NCBI RefSeq assembly: GCF_000321225.1
Contig: NW_004451517.1
Location: forward strand, 496,001-560,000
DNA: 64,000 nt
Direction of reading: 5' to 3'
Source of the DNA: Odobenus rosmarus divergens
Taxonomy: Eukaryota; Chordata; Mammalia; Carnivora; Odobenidae
The translations under genes and the position numbers were made by a program. Shown here piece after piece: positions 48,301-56,296 of the stretch. Numbering within the stretch: position 1 is the stretch's first letter; each line of letters opens with the position of its first letter. Under the pieces are notes generated by a model that saw only the letters and a program-made list of their open reading frames with translations, made no database searches and had not been told where the DNA came from.

Positions 48301-50200
48301 GGTCCGTATCTCTCCATGAAGTTCCTAAGAAAAGCAATTAGTCCTGGCAAAGATTCAGCGATTTCTCTGTAGAACGAGTTTTAAAAAAAGTAATCCACTT
48401 GGTGTAACTATCAAAAGGTCTAGTATTAGGTTCTGAACAACACAGAATGGGGAAATTACTAGAGATTTTGGAAGGGCATTTGGGATCCCCAAATTCATGA
48501 AGAAAATGAGTGGGATATCCTGGTCAAAGCAACAGCTCTGAGCACGTTAATATCTCAGAAGCAACTTTGTGAGAGGAAGTGGTGTGTGCCAACTACCTGT
48601 GCCTCAAATCTTAGAGGTGCACTTGAAACACCAGTTAACTGCATGAGTGAACAGAGGAATAACAAAGCTTCTGCAATCACTAGCTAGGGGGCTTTACGCA
48701 GGTTATTTAGCCTTGATTTTCTCATCCACAAAAAGAAATTCACTAACATCCAGTCCACGGAATCATGAAAACCAAGTGAGGTCGCATGCCCGGTGCCTGA
48801 AAATTCTTTCTTCTGTTCCTTCCCTCTCTTCAGCTATCAAGTTGGGAGAGAACATTTCTGGCATTTGGGATGAACTTAGGGAAGGAGCAAGGGTCATTCA
48901 AATATTAGTCAGCCTATGTGAAGCACACGTTATACAGGGCATGGGGAACCGTCAAGAAGTTCAGAGGACATGTGTAGTCTCCAAATAATCTCCGTGCCTC
49001 TTCGGCTCTGGGGGCATCCTTTCCACCTGTGAACACAGCAAGCTCAGCCCTGCCCTGCAGCATTTCTACTGTCTGTTCCTTCAGCCTGAGATGATCGGCC
49101 CTCTCCCAAGCCTCCAGCTGTCTTGGTCTGAATCTTCAGATCCCCATTCCCAAAAGCTGTCTCCTGAGAATGTTGGGGGATGGGGGTGGTGACGGAAATG
49201 TTCTCAACCTGCACTGGGGGTGATGTGTGCACAACTGTATTCAACTTCCCAAACTCATCAAAAGGCCCACTTTAAATGGGTGATAACAGGTAAGCTGTAC
49301 TTCAATAAAGCTGTTAGACCTACCTTTTCCAAAAAGGTCACCTCCTCAGAGGCTCCACTGCCGTCCTGATTTAACATATGCAACCACCCTGTTTTCTTCG
49401 TAGCACCTGTCACGACCTAGTATTGTGTGCCATCAACCTCTTCCCCAGGAAAATGTCAGCTCCAAGAACAGAGGGCGGTCTGGACTCCTCTAAGAAACAC
49501 CCGGCGCTCGGCAGGGAGCCTGGGCCAAGGCGGCTGGTATTTAACAGACACTTGCCTGGGGGCAACGCGTTTCTGGGTTTACAGTAAATACTTGGCAGAG
49601 GAGGACAGAAACAAAGGAACAGACAAGTTTCAGAGATAAGTGCAACGAAGAAAGATTAACGCGGGAGAGACCGAAAGGAACGGATGCCCTTCTGTAGAAG
49701 AAGGGTCAGGGAAGGCTTCTCCGAGGAGGTGGGAGCATGTGTCTGATAAGCCAAACTGTTAACAGAGAAGGGCGGAGACGACAGACGCTGCCATCAACTC
49801 TGTGACCCTTCCCGGTGCCTCAGTTTCCCCAAGAGAAGGACGAGGGGGTTAGACCCGGGGAGACCCCAGAGTCCCTCCCAGGGGCCAGTAATGAAGCTCG
49901 CTAACTGGCCGGCTCGCGCCCAGGGGCATCGCTGCCTGGCGCACTCCGCCGGGGGGCCGGGCATCGGAGGCGTCATGGCGGCGGGGAGCGAGGGAGGCGG
50001 CACGGGGCCTACCTGAGAGTCACGCCGCGACAGGGAGCCGGTGGCGGGCAGCGGGAAGGACTTGGGAGCCTGCGAACCCGCTCGGGCGCGGAGGTGGCGA
50101 AGGCGAGCCGCGGCGCACAGAAACCCCAAGGGCCGAAATACCCTCACGCCGGTGGAGGAAACGGCCCAAATTACTGCGGACCTACCGCGCAGGCGCCTCG
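29980..50200 (-). CDS. RAE1: RAE1 mRNA export factor, complete
   Basis: Eleven coding exons joined in frame give 1107 nt, 368 aa plus stop, the length I know for mammalian RAE1. A 5' noncoding exon lies in a CpG island at 50 kb. The product is a seven-bladed WD40-type beta-propeller at the nuclear pore that binds the GLEBS motif of NUP98 and acts in mRNA export and in mitotic spindle and checkpoint function (family knowledge). Visible features: N-terminal Gly/Phe/Ser/Thr-rich leader [20 protein letters not shown]; propeller repeats with [38 protein letters not shown] and [12 protein letters not shown]; basic C-terminal end LKPRNKK. Introns range from 81 bp (intron 9) to about 4.4 kb (intron 4). 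No disabling change was seen. The outer limits of the span (TSS and polyA) are inferred. Confidence 0.98.
29996..30001 (-). terminator. RAE1: RAE1 polyadenylation signal AATAAA
   Basis: Only canonical hexamer in the 350 nt after the stop codon; AT-rich context. Confidence 0.65.
30353..30439 (-). CDS. RAE1: RAE1 exon 12 (stop codon)
   Basis: Residues 341-368, [20 protein letters not shown] then ELKPRNKK and TAG at 30355-30353. TTTAG acceptor. Confidence 0.97.
   Translation of the reverse strand, partial: GHEFYNPQKKNYIFLRNAAEELKPRNKK
30440..33572 (-). other. RAE1: RAE1 intron 11
   Basis: 3.1 kb. Contains a GTGG/TG microsatellite at about 31940-31970 and purine-rich unique sequence (32690-32990). 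No gene recognised. Confidence 0.7.
31938..31971 (+). repeat. (GTGG)n(TG)n microsatellite
   Basis: Three or so GGTGGGT units followed by about eight TG dinucleotides, in RAE1 intron 11. Confidence 0.85.
33573..33767 (-). CDS. RAE1: RAE1 exon 11
   Basis: 65 codons, [20 protein letters not shown] onward to SSYDWSK. The longest coding exon. TTGCAG acceptor, GTGAGC donor. Confidence 0.97.
34333..34408 (-). CDS. RAE1: RAE1 exon 10
   Basis: 76 nt, [18 protein letters not shown] then APQDIYA. Separated from exon 9 by an 81-bp intron. GTACGT donor. Confidence 0.97.
34490..34596 (-). CDS. RAE1: RAE1 exon 9
   Basis: 107 nt, [20 protein letters not shown] onward to INPPNP. Ends at phase 2 (CC|GTAAGT). 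Confidence 0.97.
34597..37619 (-). other. RAE1: RAE1 intron 8
   Basis: About 3.0 kb. The 35700-37100 part contains old LINE-like repeat phrases (GTGAATTTACATTCCAGTGG at about 36248); the rest is unassigned. No exon seen. Confidence 0.6.
36145..36620. repeat. Ancient LINE-like repeat fragment
   Basis: Diverged phrases typical of old mammalian repeats: CAGCAAACATCTGCAGAAAC, TCTAGGAGCTGAGGATGAGG, GAATTTACATTCCAGTGG. Exact family unresolved. Confidence 0.4.
37620..37727 (-). CDS. RAE1: RAE1 exon 8
   Basis: Residues 179-214, [20 protein letters not shown] onward to SPLKHQ. CCCTAG acceptor, GTGAGT donor. Confidence 0.97.
37728..38598 (-). other. RAE1: RAE1 intron 7 with L1-like fragment
   Basis: AT-rich intron. 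The part at about 37960-38315 resembles an old L1/HAL1 fragment (TGATAAATTCCTAAAAGTGG, then AATTACTGGCC). Confidence 0.5.
38599..38670 (-). CDS. RAE1: RAE1 exon 7
   Basis: Residues 155-178, [18 protein letters not shown] then CYCADV. The intron to exon 6 is only 117 bp. GTGAGG donor. Confidence 0.97.
38788..38874 (-). CDS. RAE1: RAE1 exon 6
   Basis: Residues 126-154, [16 protein letters not shown] to [13 protein letters not shown] acceptor, GTATGC donor. Confidence 0.97.
39330..39490 (+). repeat. L2 LINE 3'-end fragment
   Basis: Ends with the L2-type phrases AGTGCCTGGCACAGAGCAGG, CATTCAGTAAATC and CAAATGAAC. In RAE1 intron 5. Confidence 0.6.
39842..39928 (-). CDS. RAE1: RAE1 exon 5
   Basis: Residues 97-125, [18 protein letters not shown] followed by [13 protein letters not shown] repeat. 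TTTTAG acceptor, GTAATA donor. Confidence 0.97.
40324..40528 (-). mobile_element. CAN-SINE (SINEC), reverse
   Basis: Poly-T, AAAGATTTTTATTTATCTGA, then the reversed head ending in GGCGCCCC. Target-site duplication AATTTCAAGCC (40313-40323) and AATTTCAAGTC (40529-40539). In RAE1 intron 4, inside an older L1 fragment. Confidence 0.92.
40540..40870 (+). repeat. L1 3'-region fragment
   Basis: Resembles old L1M 3' sequence (GCAAGAATAAAACAATGAAC, TAAACATTTTGCCACATTT). Probably continuous with sequence left of the adjacent SINE. Confidence 0.5.
40915..41105 (+). repeat. DNA transposon fossil (MER-type)
   Basis: Starts GACCAGTGGTTAGCAAATTT and contains CCAATAAAACTTTATTTACA and GGCCATAGTCTGCTGACC, a common mammalian MER element with terminal inverted repeats. 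I am not sure of the subfamily. Confidence 0.6.
41960..42110 (-). repeat. MIR element
   Basis: Reversed MIR: TTACAAATGAGGAAACAAAC, AAGTAACCTGCCAAAGTC, then AGAGCCCAAATTTGAAC. Confidence 0.6.
42800..43300 (+). repeat. L1 3'-end fragment
   Basis: Old L1 3' segment: AATGAAAACTTTTGTTCACA, GCGGCATTATTTGTAATGAC, CTGCTGAGTGAAAGCAGCCA and ACTGACAAAATTATACACT. In RAE1 intron 4. No intact reading frame. Confidence 0.7.
43876..44078 (+). mobile_element. CAN-SINE (SINEC)
   Basis: Head GGCGCCTGGGTGGCAAAGTC, CT-rich middle, A-rich tail. Imperfect target-site duplication GTAACATGCCAATA / GTAACGTCAATA. In RAE1 intron 4. Confidence 0.92.
44320..44412 (-). CDS. RAE1: RAE1 exon 4
   Basis: Residues 66-96, [11 protein letters not shown] to DVCWSD. 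CTGTAG acceptor, GTAAGT donor. Confidence 0.97.
44561..44749 (+). mobile_element. CAN-SINE (SINEC), variant
   Basis: Head GCCGCCTGGGTGGCGCAGTC with a diverged middle and an AAACAAACAAA tail. 14-bp target-site duplication AATAAAGCAATTGA (44547-44560) and AATAAAGCAACTGA (44750-44763). In RAE1 intron 3. Confidence 0.92.
44990..46260 (+). repeat. Old L1 fragment(s) interrupted by a SINE
   Basis: L1-like phrases on both sides of the 45.5-kb SINE: AGCCTTCAGAAGAGCTGTAT, CAATTTATATACCCACCAGC and CTTCACATCCTTTGCTTATT. Diverged, boundaries loose. In RAE1 intron 3. Confidence 0.45.
45460..45655 (+). mobile_element. CAN-SINE (SINEC), older copy
   Basis: Diverged head (GACAGCTGGGTGGCTCAGTT), CT-rich middle and AAATAAAATAAAA tail. 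Short imperfect flanking repeat (AATGAG). In RAE1 intron 3. Confidence 0.85.
46639..46743 (-). CDS. RAE1: RAE1 exon 3
   Basis: Residues 31-65, [11 protein letters not shown] to GSWAND. CCCCAG acceptor, GTAAGT donor, phase 0. First propeller blade. Confidence 0.97.
47314..47410 (-). CDS. RAE1: RAE1 exon 2 (start codon)
   Basis: TTTTAG acceptor, 7 nt of 5'UTR, ATG at 47403-47401, then residues 1-30 ending DNHNPMK at a GTACCG donor. The coding part is 47314-47403. Confidence 0.96.
47556..47745 (+). mobile_element. CAN-SINE (SINEC), forward arm of nested pair
   Basis: Head GGCACCCGGGTGGCTCAGTC and a tail reaching AAGTAAATAAAAT. Its tail appears to resume after the inserted reverse element as ATAAAGTCTTTAAAAAAA at about 47953-47978. 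In RAE1 intron 1. Confidence 0.9.
47746..47952 (-). mobile_element. CAN-SINE (SINEC), reverse arm inserted in the tail of another
   Basis: Starts TTTTTAAGATTTTATTTATT and contains an (AG)n run at about 47791-47808, with the reversed head ending near CCCAGGCCCCC. Inserted into the A-tail of the forward element, forming a tail-to-tail inverted repeat. Confidence 0.9.
48005..48135 (+). repeat. L1 3'-region fragment
   Basis: AGAACAGTTTTTGATTTATA, AGAGTTCCTATACCCCCTAC and CCAGTTTCCTTATT match old L1M 3' sequence. In RAE1 intron 1. Confidence 0.5.
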
Positions 50201-50350
50201 GAGCCACTTCCTGTGTCGCCCGGAAGGCAGGGAAGGAAGAAAAAGGCTCCCCGGCCAGGAGACGAAGGCACATGCGCGGAAGCGCCATTGACGCCAAGAA
50301 GGAGTCCCTGTGCCAGCAATTTGCGGATTGGCCGAAAGTTGGTGTGGCCG
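49850..50350 (-). promoter_or_regulatory. RAE1: RAE1 CpG-island promoter
   Basis: CpG-rich, TATA-less region. Visible sites: NRF1-like GCGCAGGCGC at 50187-50196, an ETS-like ACTTCCTG just above it, a reverse CCAAT box (GATTGG) near 50325-50330, and a YY1-like ATGGCGGC at about 49975-49982. The sites suit a housekeeping promoter. Confidence 0.75.
50013..50200 (-). other. RAE1: RAE1 5' noncoding exon 1
   Basis: A CTCAG|GTAGGC donor at 50013/50012 within the CpG island, spliced to the acceptor at 47411. The upper end (TSS) is not fixed by sequence; an NRF1-like site at 50187-50196 and a reverse CCAAT box near 50326-50330 suggest a start around 50150-50250. Confidence 0.65.
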
Positions 50351-50894
50351 CCTGCATGTTGCCAAGCGACCGTTTTGATAAATTCGCAGCCCAGCTGATG
50401 GAGGGTCGTTAGCATTTTCTCTTGAGAATTAAAAGTCTAGCATATTTCTGATTCCCGCCAACCCAAGTCCAAAGCCATTCTCGGAGAAGCCGATGGAACG
50501 ATGCCTCGGTCGGCGGTGAAGTCGGCCAGCCTGGGTCCCGGCCCTTGACCTCGTGTTTGCCGATTGCGGAGTCGTAAGCCATCCCGGGCTCTTTGGGCCT
50601 CGGTTTCCCTCCATAAAATTGGCACAGTGATCCCCGACTTCGAGGGGACTCCTTAGGTTCAAGTGAAGCCACATACGTGAAAGACTTTTTGCTAAGTGTA
50701 AGGTTCCATAAGAATGCGAAGGGGCTGTTATGACACACGCGCGCGCGTGCCAACTCCAAATATTTCAACTGGTGGCTGAATTTCTGAAGGAAAAAAAAAG
50801 GCAGGGATCTGCTGAGGTTGTGGGACAGACGCTGAATCTTCTCCTTTGCTAGTCAGTGTGGTCTGCGAACCCGGAGTCTTGGTACCTGCAGGGA

Positions 50895-51185
50895 GCTTTC
50901 AGACCCACAGGACCTTGTTATAAAACGCAGATTCAGAAGGTCCAGGGGAGCCTGAGAACCCACATTTCTAGCAGATTCCCAGCTGAGCTTGCCGCGCCAC
51001 GCATGGCGGCAGCTGAGCACCAAGAATCTAGATGAGGTATTTGGGATCATTTGGGGGAACTTTTGTAAAGCCCTGCTGCCTGGGCCTCACAGAGATTTCT
51101 GATTTAGTCTGCGGTGGGACAGAGGGAATTAATCTTTTTTCATAAGCTCCCCCAAGTGATTCTAAGATGCAGGCAAGCTTGAGAA
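50895..51185. repeat. MER20-like transposon fragments
   Basis: Two adjacent diverged blocks (ATAAAACGCAGATTCAGAAG, CACATTTCTAGCAGATTCC; then TGGGCCTCACAGAGATTTCT, CCCCCAAGTGATTCTAAGAT) resemble MER20-family ends. Confidence 0.45.
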
Positions 51186-51209
51186 CCTCTAGATCATGAT
51201 AATAATAAT

Positions 51210-51400
51210 AGCTCTCTTGAGCACTAGATGGTCCAACTCCTGTAATTTCCAGAGCAGCCCTATAAGGTAGGTACTGTAATCTCCATTTTATAGAAAGGAA
51301 AGCGCGACGGAGAGAGAGAACATACTTGTCAGACATCACACAGCTGTTAAACGGCAGAGCCAGAGAGGTCTGTTGGGTACCTAACTCCACCAGCATCATC
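51210..51400 (-). repeat. MIR element
   Basis: Reversed MIR: AGCCCTATAAGGTAGGTACT, TCTCCATTTTATAGAAAGG, then CACAGCTGTTAAACGGCAGA. Confidence 0.7.
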
Positions 51401-51594
51401 TTGGAATCCTCTCTTGACGAGTACTCCTTCCTCAACGACGCCTTTCCTCATTCTTTCCTAGATGGATCATCTCATACCATCTCTTCTTTAACCTCTCAGA
51501 GGCCCTCAGTGCTTATCATATTCTGTCTTATAAAACAGTGCAAGTACTTGACTTGTCTAGCTTCCTAGATTTTAAACGATTTTAAACTCCATGC

Positions 51595-51955
51595 ATGATG
51601 GTAGAGGGGATATCTCTTGTTAGTTGCCATGTTAAATGGTCATCTATTTTATAGTAATCCTTTTTAGAAATAACTCTTGAGAATTAGAATTCTAGATGGT
51701 TCCCAAATAGCTACTAATGTTAGGTTTTCATCTGCATCAAAGATAGGTAGCAAAGCCAAACACAGTGCATTTTGCTTTCCCATTTCCTTTTCCCAAATAA
51801 ATGAAAATTATTTTAAGTTTCCATCATAAACTGGAAATGAATGTAATTATCTAAACTGAATGTATCTGCAATCCCCTTTCAAATTTCTTTTCAAAAAATT
51901 TTTATTTATTTTCAAATTTTAATGACTACTGTTGATTTTTCATTCTTTCCATTTT
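51595..51955 (+). repeat. Direct duplication, copy 1
   Basis: About 361 bp, nearly identical to 54012-54377. By eye about 8 substitutions and a few small indels separate the copies. Starts ATGATGGTAGAGGGGATATC and ends with a CCATTTT segment. The content is unique-looking AT-rich DNA with no recognised repeat family or frame. Confidence 0.9.
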
Positions 51956-52224
51956 GCAGCACTGAGCACAGTGTCTTACACATATATGCTGTTAAATTAG
52001 TATTTGTTGAATTATATTTTCCATGCCTGAGGAATATTCCAGAAACCTCTATTATGATACAGATTCTCATATAGTACTGGTTATTCAGCATACTTTAAAA
52101 GAATCTTTCTGCCATCTAGGGACAAATAACTGATGAGCTCCTTTTGCATATACCATCGGGGGAAGAAGAGCAGCAGCATGCGCACACAAATGTAACAACA
52201 GCTAACACCCCTTGACTTTTTCTG

Positions 52225-52440
52225 AACAGAGTTACTCACTTTACATGAATTATCTCATTTAATCCTCACAATGACTCTGTGGGGGCATTATTATTGTTGT
52301 TATTTCCATCTTACAGTTGACAAAACCAAGGCCAGGTTGTAACCTGTCCCAGTCACAGAGACAGTGAGTAGAAGGGGAACTGGGATGCAAGCCGCCTGGC
52401 CCCACAATCTGACTCCACACCTCCCCAGACGGCAGACTGC
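52225..52440 (-). repeat. MIR element
   Basis: Reversed MIR: TTATCTCATTTAATCCTCAC, TTTCCATCTTACAGTTGACA, then GGAACTGGGATGCAAGCC. Confidence 0.7.
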
Positions 52441-52734
52441 AGCAAGTCACCTCACTTCTTCCCTCTAGAAACAAGAAGGGGAATCAAAATGATCTGTATG
52501 CGTGGGTAGAATTATTGAGCCATAAAGTACAGGAAAAAATTATCAAAAAAAATAATTAAAATTAAATTTCAGTTATGGCTATCATTCGCATTGGCGAACA
52601 CTTCTGCAATTTTTACCCAAGGCAATATTTATATTCCATTTCTAGGTGAATAGAAACTAAATATGCTTGTAAGCTTAGTATCAATTCCTTTTCACTTAAA
52701 AGTGATTTTTAATTTTGAAATTTTAATTAAAAAA

Positions 52735-52925
52735 ATTTTTTTAAAAAGACTTTATTTGAGAGGAAGAGAGAGAGAGAGAGCATGAGCTGGGGGAGGGACA
52801 GAGGCAGAGGGAGAAGCAGGCTTCCTGCGGAGCAGGGAGCCCGATGTGGGAGTCGATCCCAGGACCCCGGGACCATGACCTGAGCCGAAGGCAGACACTT
52901 AACCGACTGAGCCACCCAGGCGCCC
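52735..52925 (-). mobile_element. CAN-SINE (SINEC), reverse
   Basis: AAAGACTTTATTTGAGAGG, an (AG)n run, then the reversed head ending GAGCCACCCAGGCGCCC. Target-site repeats TAATTAAAAA on both sides (52724 and 52926). Confidence 0.92.
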
Positions 52926-53176
52926 TAATTAAAAAGTTCTAATATGTTAAGTTTTTATAAAGAGCATGGTTGCCAAGAAGCATACATGAAGTGTAGCTTT
53001 ACAAGGACCTGGAGGCATCCAAAGCTGATGATACAGAATGGATTTTTTCAAGTAGTACTCAGTCTCACACAGGAATTCTCATGGTTTTACCCAACTTCTT
53101 TTGCCATGTCTCAGACTCTTCTACCCCATTCCTTAAAACAATGGCTTGAAAATATTTTAAAGAAATATCCACCCAG

Positions 53177-53385
53177 GAGCGCCTGGGTGGCTCAATCAGT
53201 TAGGTGTCCGACTCGATTTCTGCTCAAGTCGTGACCTGGGGGTCCTGGAATCAAGCCCCATGTCGAGCTGCACACTCAGCAGGGAGCCTGCTTCAGGATT
53301 CCCTCTCTCCCTCTGCCCCTACCTCTGCTCTCTCTCTCTCTCTAAATAAATAAATAATTCTAAAAAAAAAAAAAAAGTGGAAGAA
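53177..53385 (+). mobile_element. CAN-SINE (SINEC)
   Basis: Head AGCGCCTGGGTGGCTCAATC, CT-rich middle with (CT)n, AAATAAATAAATAATTC tail. Flanks AAAGAAATATCC / AAAGAAATACCC. Confidence 0.9.
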
Positions 53386-54011
53386 AAAGAAATACCCCTC
53401 AAAATAGCAGGAGGATCTGAGAGAACAATAGAGCTTCTGCCAGCAGAGGGCGCCTTTGGCTTGTGTTTGCAGGATCTTGTTTCCTTGGGATACAGCCTTT
53501 CAAAGGTGAACCCAAGTCCAAACAGAAGTAATGTTTCTCAATACTTTGCTACAAAAACACTCCGCAGCAAATATTTTTTAGTGCACATGTGTATGTGGTT
53601 TAGCTTTGACAGCGTCCGTTCTTAGCATCCGTTCTTTTCAGCACCAGTAAGCAGATACCTCTGTCAAAAAGTTCAACCAAGATGCTCCAGTTAAAGGAAG
53701 TCATAGATGAAATCCTGTTATGTTTTTGCCTATTTTGTAGAAACTGCAATATGTGTTTTTTTCTCCATGAAATCATGACTTCTCAAATCACTTAGCACCA
53801 TCAATGATGACAGTTAAATTTCCCAGAAACCAGGGGATATTACAAGAGCTTTTATTTTATGAGGGTGATTATGAGCTCTTAAGGAAAAAAGTAAGATTCT
53901 CTGAACATCTTTTTGTTGCACCAGGTTTTATTCACTTTCATTATAAACAATTCCAATACCATTGTTCTTTCTTAATTAAAATTATGAAAATATTAAAAAT
54001 AAAACCAGTAG

Positions 54012-54377
54012 ATGATGGTAGAGGGGATATCTGTTGTCAGTTGCCATGTTAAATAGTCATCTATTTTACAGTAATCCTTTTTAGAAATAACTCTTGAGAA
54101 TTAGAATTCTAGATGGTTCCCAATAGCTACTAATGTTAGGTTTTCATCTGCATCAAAGATAGGTAGCAAAGCCAAAACACAGTGCATTTTGCTCTCCCAT
54201 TTCCTTTTCCCAAATAAATGAAAATTATTTTAAGTAAGTTTCCATCATAAACTGGAAATGAATGTAATTATCTAAACTGAATATATCTGCAATCCCCTTT
54301 CAAATTTCTTTTCAAAAAATTTTTATTTATTTTCAAATTTTAATGACTACTGTAGATTTTTCATTGCTCTCCATTTT
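54012..54377 (+). repeat. Direct duplication, copy 2
   Basis: About 366 bp, same orientation as 51595-51955, about 2.05 kb away. It differs by a 4-bp insertion (TAAG) near 54236 and scattered changes. A real duplication or a low-copy dispersed repeat. Confidence 0.9.
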
Positions 54378-54784
54378 AACAGTATGTCCTAATCCAGACA
54401 TCTTGCAGCTTGACCAAGTATTTCTAGGTTAGTGATGTTCTCCTTCACAGAACTTGTCAAAGTTCAGTGACATTAGATGTTAAGGAAGGAAGAAAGGTAT
54501 AAATTCAAAGAAACACTGTGACTTATAAAAATGTCTTTACAATTTGGGATAGTCTCACAAGGCAATTTGATAGTCTCAGAGAATATTCTCAAAATGAAAT
54601 ACTTGGTTTTCTGACGTGACCAAGGGGAAATAACAGAATTGTTGACATTGCAGGCTTGGCATCAGGAGGACCTGATTTGACCACTAGCCAACAGTAAGAG
54701 TTGTAGACGTTTCCGGAACAGTGTGCCCCCTCAGCCACACGTCACGCATTTCACGTGTACCAGTGTCGTGGTTATTAAAGCAGG

Positions 54785-55010
54785 AGCCGTGGAGCCAGGC
54801 TCTGGGGGTAAGTCCCAGCTCCACTGCTTAGTAGTTATGTGACCTTGGGAAAAGCTCCTGAGCAGCTCTGTACCTTTGTTGTCTTATCTGTAAAGTGGGG
54901 ATGATAAGAAAAGTACCTAGCTCACAGAGTTTCTGTGAAGATGAAATTAATGTTCAAAACACCCAGAAAAATATGTGGCACATAATAGGTGCTATACAAG
55001 TATTTTCTTT
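54785..55010 (+). repeat. MIR element, nearly full length
   Basis: Forward MIR: GGAGCCAGGCTCTGGGGGTA, TATGTGACCTTGGGAAAAGC, TTATCTGTAAAGTGGGGATG and ACATAATAGGTGCTATACAA. Confidence 0.75.
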
Positions 55011-55784
55011 TCTTATTATATGACCTTACTTCATGTTTACCAGAACCTCTTGTGTAAGGCCAGCTTCATGGGTGCAGTCACGCCAGGCCCCATGCAAAGA
55101 AGAGCCCCCAGTGCATGCTTTAATTCTCTGCTAAGGTCTTGAAATTCTTAATAATTTTTGAATGAGGACCCTACACTTACATTTTGCACTGGCCCCACGT
55201 ATTCAGTAGCTGGTCCTGCTCTTGAGGTAGACAGTGTTACTGTCCCCACTCTGCCCCGTTCCGGCGACGTGGCTTTGGACAAGCAACATCCCCCGGGTTT
55301 TCACCTGTAAACTACAGATGTAATTACAGACCTGCCGGGGCCCTTGGGAGGGTTAAGATAATGTGTAAGCAGTGATTGGCACAGGTAAGTTCTCAGAAAT
55401 GGGACCCACTATTACTAACATCTATTTTGATAAAATAACTCACCAACAATTCTGTTCGCCTCTAAATACATATTCTTGCTTACAATTACAAGTAACTTCA
55501 GTGCAGTTAAACATTTGCTGAAAATACAGAATAAAGTCATAAAACTCATCTCTGGAAAAATTCAGAGAGGGTTATGAGGGGAGACGATCGAATCTTTACT
55601 ATTACAGAAAGACCTTATTAAAATTTGAGGCTTCTGTAAATCTTGAACGTGTTTCATAAACATGGACTAGAGGGGAAGTCAGGGGACTTGATGTGGGGTG
55701 AGAATGGATAAAACCTTGGGGAAATTTACAAATAAATTGTTAATAATAAAAAGCATACTCAGAAACAAAATTAAGTGCTTCAGA

Positions 55785-56296
55785 CTGCATCAACCCAAAT
55801 ATTTATTCATAATAAATTTTACTACTTTCACAAGTGAATGAATGGGGTGTGACCCCTACACCATGAAGGCAAAAAAGAAAGCAACTAAAAAGGAAATGCT
55901 AGACACTCTAATTCATTTGCAACTTCTCAAATTTAGGTTATTATTAGTTTTGATACTAAAAGATGCTTCATGCCTTCACATTAGTTATACTGTAGAAATT
56001 AAATATTTTTGCAGACTTTGACGGCATTTTTACAATATTTTTTCAAATAAAATTTAGAAGTCAAAATAACGTATACTCTTTTATAAGTTACTTTAGAACA
56101 TAGGATAGAACTCAGTCTCCACAGAGAAGGATAAAGTCTTCTAAAGAAAATTGTTTTGGCAAATAATATAATTAGTGGAAAATTATTTTACCTCTACAGA
56201 ATTAAGAATATACGTTCTTTCCATGACAGTATCTACTACTGAAAATAAAACTAATGAAAAACTTCTTGCAATCACAAGATCTATTCTGATACATTT
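55785..56296 (-). other. SPO11: SPO11 3'UTR
   Basis: About 510 nt, AT-rich. The first AATAAA on the minus strand after the stop lies at 55807-55802, giving cleavage near 55780-55790. Confidence 0.65.

Larger units (their letters stand above)
50351..55780. other. RAE1-SPO11 intergenic region
   Basis: 5.4 kb between the RAE1 promoter and the SPO11 polyA site. It holds MER20-like and MIR fossils, two CAN-SINEs and a direct duplication of about 360 bp. No coding exon recognised. Confidence 0.7.
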
